A stretch of 8,783 nucleotides of DNA, from assembly GCA_964405665.1 (NCBI GenBank), contig CAYOOT010000096.1:1-8783 (forward strand), written 5' to 3'. Source of the stretch: CAYOOT01 sp964405665. Lineage in GTDB: Bacteria; Bdellovibrionota_C; UBA2361; SZUA-149; CAZDWZ01. A program made the translations under genes and the position numbers. Shown one piece after another: positions 6,962 to 8,783 of this stretch; position 1 is the first letter of the stretch, and each line of letters starts with the position of its first letter. The notes beneath the pieces were generated by a model, which saw only the letters and a list, made by a program, of their open reading frames with translations, made no database searches and was not told the origin of the DNA.

Positions 6962-7681
6962 ATGTTAACTGAGAAAAAACTAAGTCAGTTCAAAGAAAAA
7001 CCGGCTGTTGTTTTACTCTCCGGGGGATTAGATTCCACAACCGTACTTGCTCTTGCTACTAATAAAAATTTTAAAATTTATGCGATGAGTTTTGATTATG
7101 GGCAGAAAAATCGCTTTGAGTTAGAAAAAGCTGCTGCTATCGCCAAAAAATATGATGTTGTCGAACATCGGATTGTACATATAGATTTACGTGCTTTTGG
7201 CGGATCTTCTTTAACTTCAGATATTGCCGTAGAAAAAAATAGGTCAATGGAACAAATTGGCAAGGGAGTGCCGATGACTTATGTTCCGGCAAGAAATACA
7301 ATTTTTTTGTCTTATGCCTTAGGTTGGTCGGAAGTAATTGGCGCCTCAGATATTTTTATCGGCGTTAATATCATGGATAACAGTGGTTATCCTGATTGTC
7401 GGATTGAGTTTATCGAAGCTTTTTCTAAACTGGCAAACCTAGCCACAAAAGCAGCGACTGAATATAATCAAAAAATAAATGTTCATGCGCCACTCCAATT
7501 CATGACCAAAGCAGAAATTATCAATCTGGGAATCACCTTAGGAGTGGACTACTCGATGACCAATACTTGTTATGATCCTTCCCTTTTAGGTCAGGCGTGT
7601 GGAAAATGCGATGCTTGTATTCTTAGAAAAAAGGGATTTGAAGAGTTGGGTTTGGAAGATCCGATTGCTTACGTTAAATAA
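6962..7681 (+). CDS. queC: 7-cyano-7-deazaguanine (preQ0) synthase
   Basis: QueC converts 7-carboxy-7-deazaguanine to preQ0 with ATP and ammonia, in the pathway to queuosine in tRNA (or other 7-deazaguanines). The PP-loop ATP motif SGGLDST is at 20-26. Other family motifs are SFDYGQKNRFE (43-53), MTYVPARNTIFLSYA (105-119) and GVNIMDNSGYPDCR (134-147). The C-terminal zinc site is complete: C203, C213, C216 and C219 in CYDPSLLGQACGKCDACILR. At 239 residues it is full length, with about a dozen extra residues before the usual start. The ATG is the only Met before the PP-loop, but the nearest AGG is 14 bases upstream, rather far. No other queuosine genes are adjacent and no preQ1 riboswitch is evident upstream. 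Confidence 0.97.
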   Translation: MLTEKKLSQFKEKPAVVLLSGGLDSTTVLALATNKNFKIYAMSFDYGQKNRFELEKAAAIAKKYDVVEHRIVHIDLRAFGGSSLTSDIAVEKNRSMEQIGKGVPMTYVPARNTIFLSYALGWSEVIGASDIFIGVNIMDNSGYPDCRIEFIEAFSKLANLATKAATEYNQKINVHAPLQFMTKAEIINLGITLGVDYSMTNTCYDPSLLGQACGKCDACILRKKGFEELGLEDPIAYVK

Positions 7682-7736
7682 TTATCAGTTCTCATCAAAA
7701 TCTTATTAAAAAACCAAAATCAATGCAAAAAACTAT

Positions 7737-7764
7737 TTGATCGCAGAAAAAACTCTGCTATATA
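7737..7764 (+). promoter_or_regulatory. Candidate extended -10 promoter of the outer-membrane barrel gene
   Basis: TTGATC (7737-7742) and TATATA (7759-7764) are separated by 16 bases, with a TGn extension (TGC, 7756-7758) directly before the -10. The spacer carries a small inverted repeat, GCAGA (7743-7747) and TCTGC (7754-7758), which might be an operator or chance. Transcription would begin near 7771, giving a leader of about 43 bases. Confidence 0.45.
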
Positions 7765-7800
7765 CCATAGAAAGATTTTATCCTTTATTAATTATCTATT

Positions 7801-7804
7801 GGAG
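7801..7804 (+). promoter_or_regulatory. Ribosome binding site that decides the barrel gene start
   Basis: GGAG lies 9 bases before the ATG at 7814. The frame is open from a TTG at 7799, but the GGAG would fall inside such a start. The ATG at 7814 is therefore preferred, and it begins a normal signal peptide. Confidence 0.65.
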
Positions 7805-7813
7805 AAACCAATC

Positions 7814-8560
7814 ATGTCTATAAAGAAAATTATACTCCCCCTACTTTTGCTCACCACTATTTTTAGTAATCAAGCAAAAGCAGAAGATAGTCCTTTATCG
7901 TTTGATTTGTGTACAGCTTTTTCTACTGATTATATGTTTCGCGGGCAGGATTTATATGATGGAACTTCTATTCAACCATATGGCAATTTAATTTATGACA
8001 CTGGCTACGGCAAGCTAACAGGATCCCTTTGGATGCATCTTTCTGCCGAAGGAGACAGACAAGCAGAAAAATTTACTGAGATGGATGAAACAATTTTTTA
8101 TTCAGTAAATTTAAGCGACGAAGTGGGTGTTAAGCTTGGACATATTTGGTACACCTACCCAGATGACAATGATGATATCAATGATACCAATGAATTGTTT
8201 GTTGGAGTTTCCTTAAATGATAGCGAACTAAGTCCTTTTCCTTTAAATCCAAGCCTGACTGTCTATAAGGACTACCGTGCAACAGAATATTGGTATTATG
8301 AACTGGGCTTTAGCCATGAAGTAGAATGTAAATGTCTAGGAGATGGATTTAAATTTACTCCTTTTGCTACTTTCGGTTTTGCCTCTAATGCAGAAAAAGT
8401 TTACAGCGATGATGGCCTAGAGCATGTCAATGTCGGTTCATCTTTTCCGGTGAAGTTAGGAGACATGACTATAATTCCAACTGCCAGTTATAATTTCAAA
8501 GTAGATGATAATACTTCAAATGAGTTTTGGTTTATTACTCACTTTATGTTTAGTTTGTAA
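7814..8560 (+). CDS. Outer-membrane beta-barrel protein, Gcw_chp / TorF-like putative porin family
   Basis: A predicted exported outer-membrane protein. The signal peptide runs MSIKKIILPLLLL to QAKA, with a cut near residue 23/24. The mature N-terminus carries the family-like motif STDYMFRGQDLYDGTSIQP (37-55), with its S-D-Y-x-F-R-G-Q and d-g-x-s-i-Q-P pattern. The rest shows alternating polar/hydrophobic stretches rich in Tyr, Phe and Trp that look like barrel strands, for example EYWYYELGFSHEV (158-170) and the last strand NEFWFITHFMFSL. It ends in Leu rather than the usual aromatic residue. An acidic loop DDNDDINDTNE (117-127) could lie at the surface or bind cations. At 248 residues it is normal for the family. 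Substrate is unknown and TorF is only a family label. It has its own candidate promoter, and a family B repeat begins 4 bases after its stop. Confidence is high for an outer-membrane barrel and moderate for the family. Confidence 0.8.
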   Translation: MSIKKIILPLLLLTTIFSNQAKAEDSPLSFDLCTAFSTDYMFRGQDLYDGTSIQPYGNLIYDTGYGKLTGSLWMHLSAEGDRQAEKFTEMDETIFYSVNLSDEVGVKLGHIWYTYPDDNDDINDTNELFVGVSLNDSELSPFPLNPSLTVYKDYRATEYWYYELGFSHEVECKCLGDGFKFTPFATFGFASNAEKVYSDDGLEHVNVGSSFPVKLGDMTIIPTASYNFKVDDNTSNEFWFITHFMFSL

Positions 8561-8564
8561 GACT

Positions 8565-8665
8565 GTAGGGGCACCCATTCGATGGGCGCGTCGCCCTTTA
8601 TGGGTGCCCGGAATTCCAAAAAACATTGGTCAACCGGGCACCCATAAAGGCTGACTATTACCCAC
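8565..8665. repeat. Family B repeat immediately after the barrel gene
   Basis: The left end is GTAGGGGC (8565-8572), as in the 6398 element. The core is a perfect 17-base inverted repeat, CCTTTATGGGTGCCCGG at 8595-8611 with its complement at 8634-8650, separated by 22 bases. A smaller hairpin GCACCCA / TGGGCGC lies at 8571-8589. The right end is decayed: the minus strand reads TTGTGGG near 8661-8667 where TTGTAGGGG would be expected, so the right boundary is approximate. Located 4 bases past the barrel gene stop, it would form a strong 3' hairpin in that mRNA. Confidence 0.82.
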
Positions 8666-8735
8666 AAGTATAAATTTTCTTGTTCTCAGTCTCAGCCTTC
8701 ATCTCAGCCTCTGTCTTGGTCTTGGTCATGGTCAT
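8658..8735 (-). CDS. Questionable 25-codon ORF built on hexamer repeats
   Basis: On the minus strand an ATG at 8733-8735 opens a frame of 25 codons. It begins MTMTKTKTEAEMKAETE, continues NKKIYTCG, and stops at TAA (8658-8660). The first 17 codons come from a degenerate 6-base tandem repeat, giving a two-residue repeat of the type (Met/Lys/Glu)-(Thr/Ala). The last two codons and the stop lie in the presumed end of the family B repeat, so a longer gene may have been cut. There is no clear ribosome site and no homology I can name. It may not be translated. Confidence 0.2.
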   Translation of the reverse strand: MTMTKTKTEAEMKAETENKKIYTCG

Positions 8736-8738
8736 GGT
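8685..8738. repeat. Nine degenerate hexamer tandem repeats
   Basis: Nine consecutive 6-base units: CTCAGT, CTCAGC, CTTCAT, CTCAGC, CTCTGT, CTTGGT, CTTGGT, CATGGT, CATGGT. The last four are two exact pairs. The minus strand is purine-rich and open as a dipeptide repeat. The pattern suggests slippage expansion. Confidence 0.75.
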
Positions 8739-8783
8739 CAATAATCTAAGTTCTCTTTTCTATAGTCATATAGAAGAAACTTT

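Noticed and set aside
8565..8738. CRISPR array
   Set aside because: The repeats are one inverted pair and a degenerate hexamer tract, with no regular direct repeats and spacers and no cas genes.

Overview
This is an AT-rich bacterial chromosomal window, compactly coded, from a Gram-negative (diderm) organism that respires. The diderm inference rests on a Gcw_chp/TorF-type outer-membrane barrel, a second protein with a signal peptide, and a membrane-anchored GT51 murein glycosyltransferase-like protein. The respiration inference rests on a complete succinate dehydrogenase / fumarate reductase operon with a single large di-heme cytochrome b subunit, the layout typical of menaquinone users. The sequence alone does not fix the phylum.

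Layout. The minus strand from about 6360 down to 22 carries sdhC-sdhA-sdhB, then an unrecognised 402-residue protein, then a 414-residue GT51-domain protein. The sdh genes are packed tightly (14-nt gap, then a 4-nt overlap), and a sigma70-like promoter lies just upstream of sdhC. A small secreted protein of unknown function (6470-6847, minus) is divergent from queC (6962-7681, plus; 7-cyano-7-deazaguanine synthase). queC is followed by a separately promoted outer-membrane barrel gene (7814-8560, plus). The last 220 bases hold a repeat element, a degenerate hexamer tandem repeat and a questionable 25-codon ORF.

Between the genes lie four hairpin-forming repeat elements of two families. Family A (core GGAGCGCGGAC...GTCCGC) occurs at 1412-1515 and 2801-2926. 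Family B (ends GTAGGGGC, core CCTTTATGGGTGCCCG) occurs at 6398-6473 and about 8565-8665. All four lie at or just beyond gene 3' ends. Two overlap good coding sequence: one supplies the last 13 or so codons and the stop vicinity of sdhB, and another supplies the stop codon of the small secreted protein. A third may end the 25-codon ORF. These REP/BIME-like or MITE-like insertions are the most interesting signal here. I see no convincing new multi-gene system.

The sdh products form one membrane complex: flavoprotein A and Fe-S protein B on cytochrome b subunit C, exchanging electrons between succinate/fumarate and quinone. The other genes have no obvious functional link to it or to one another.
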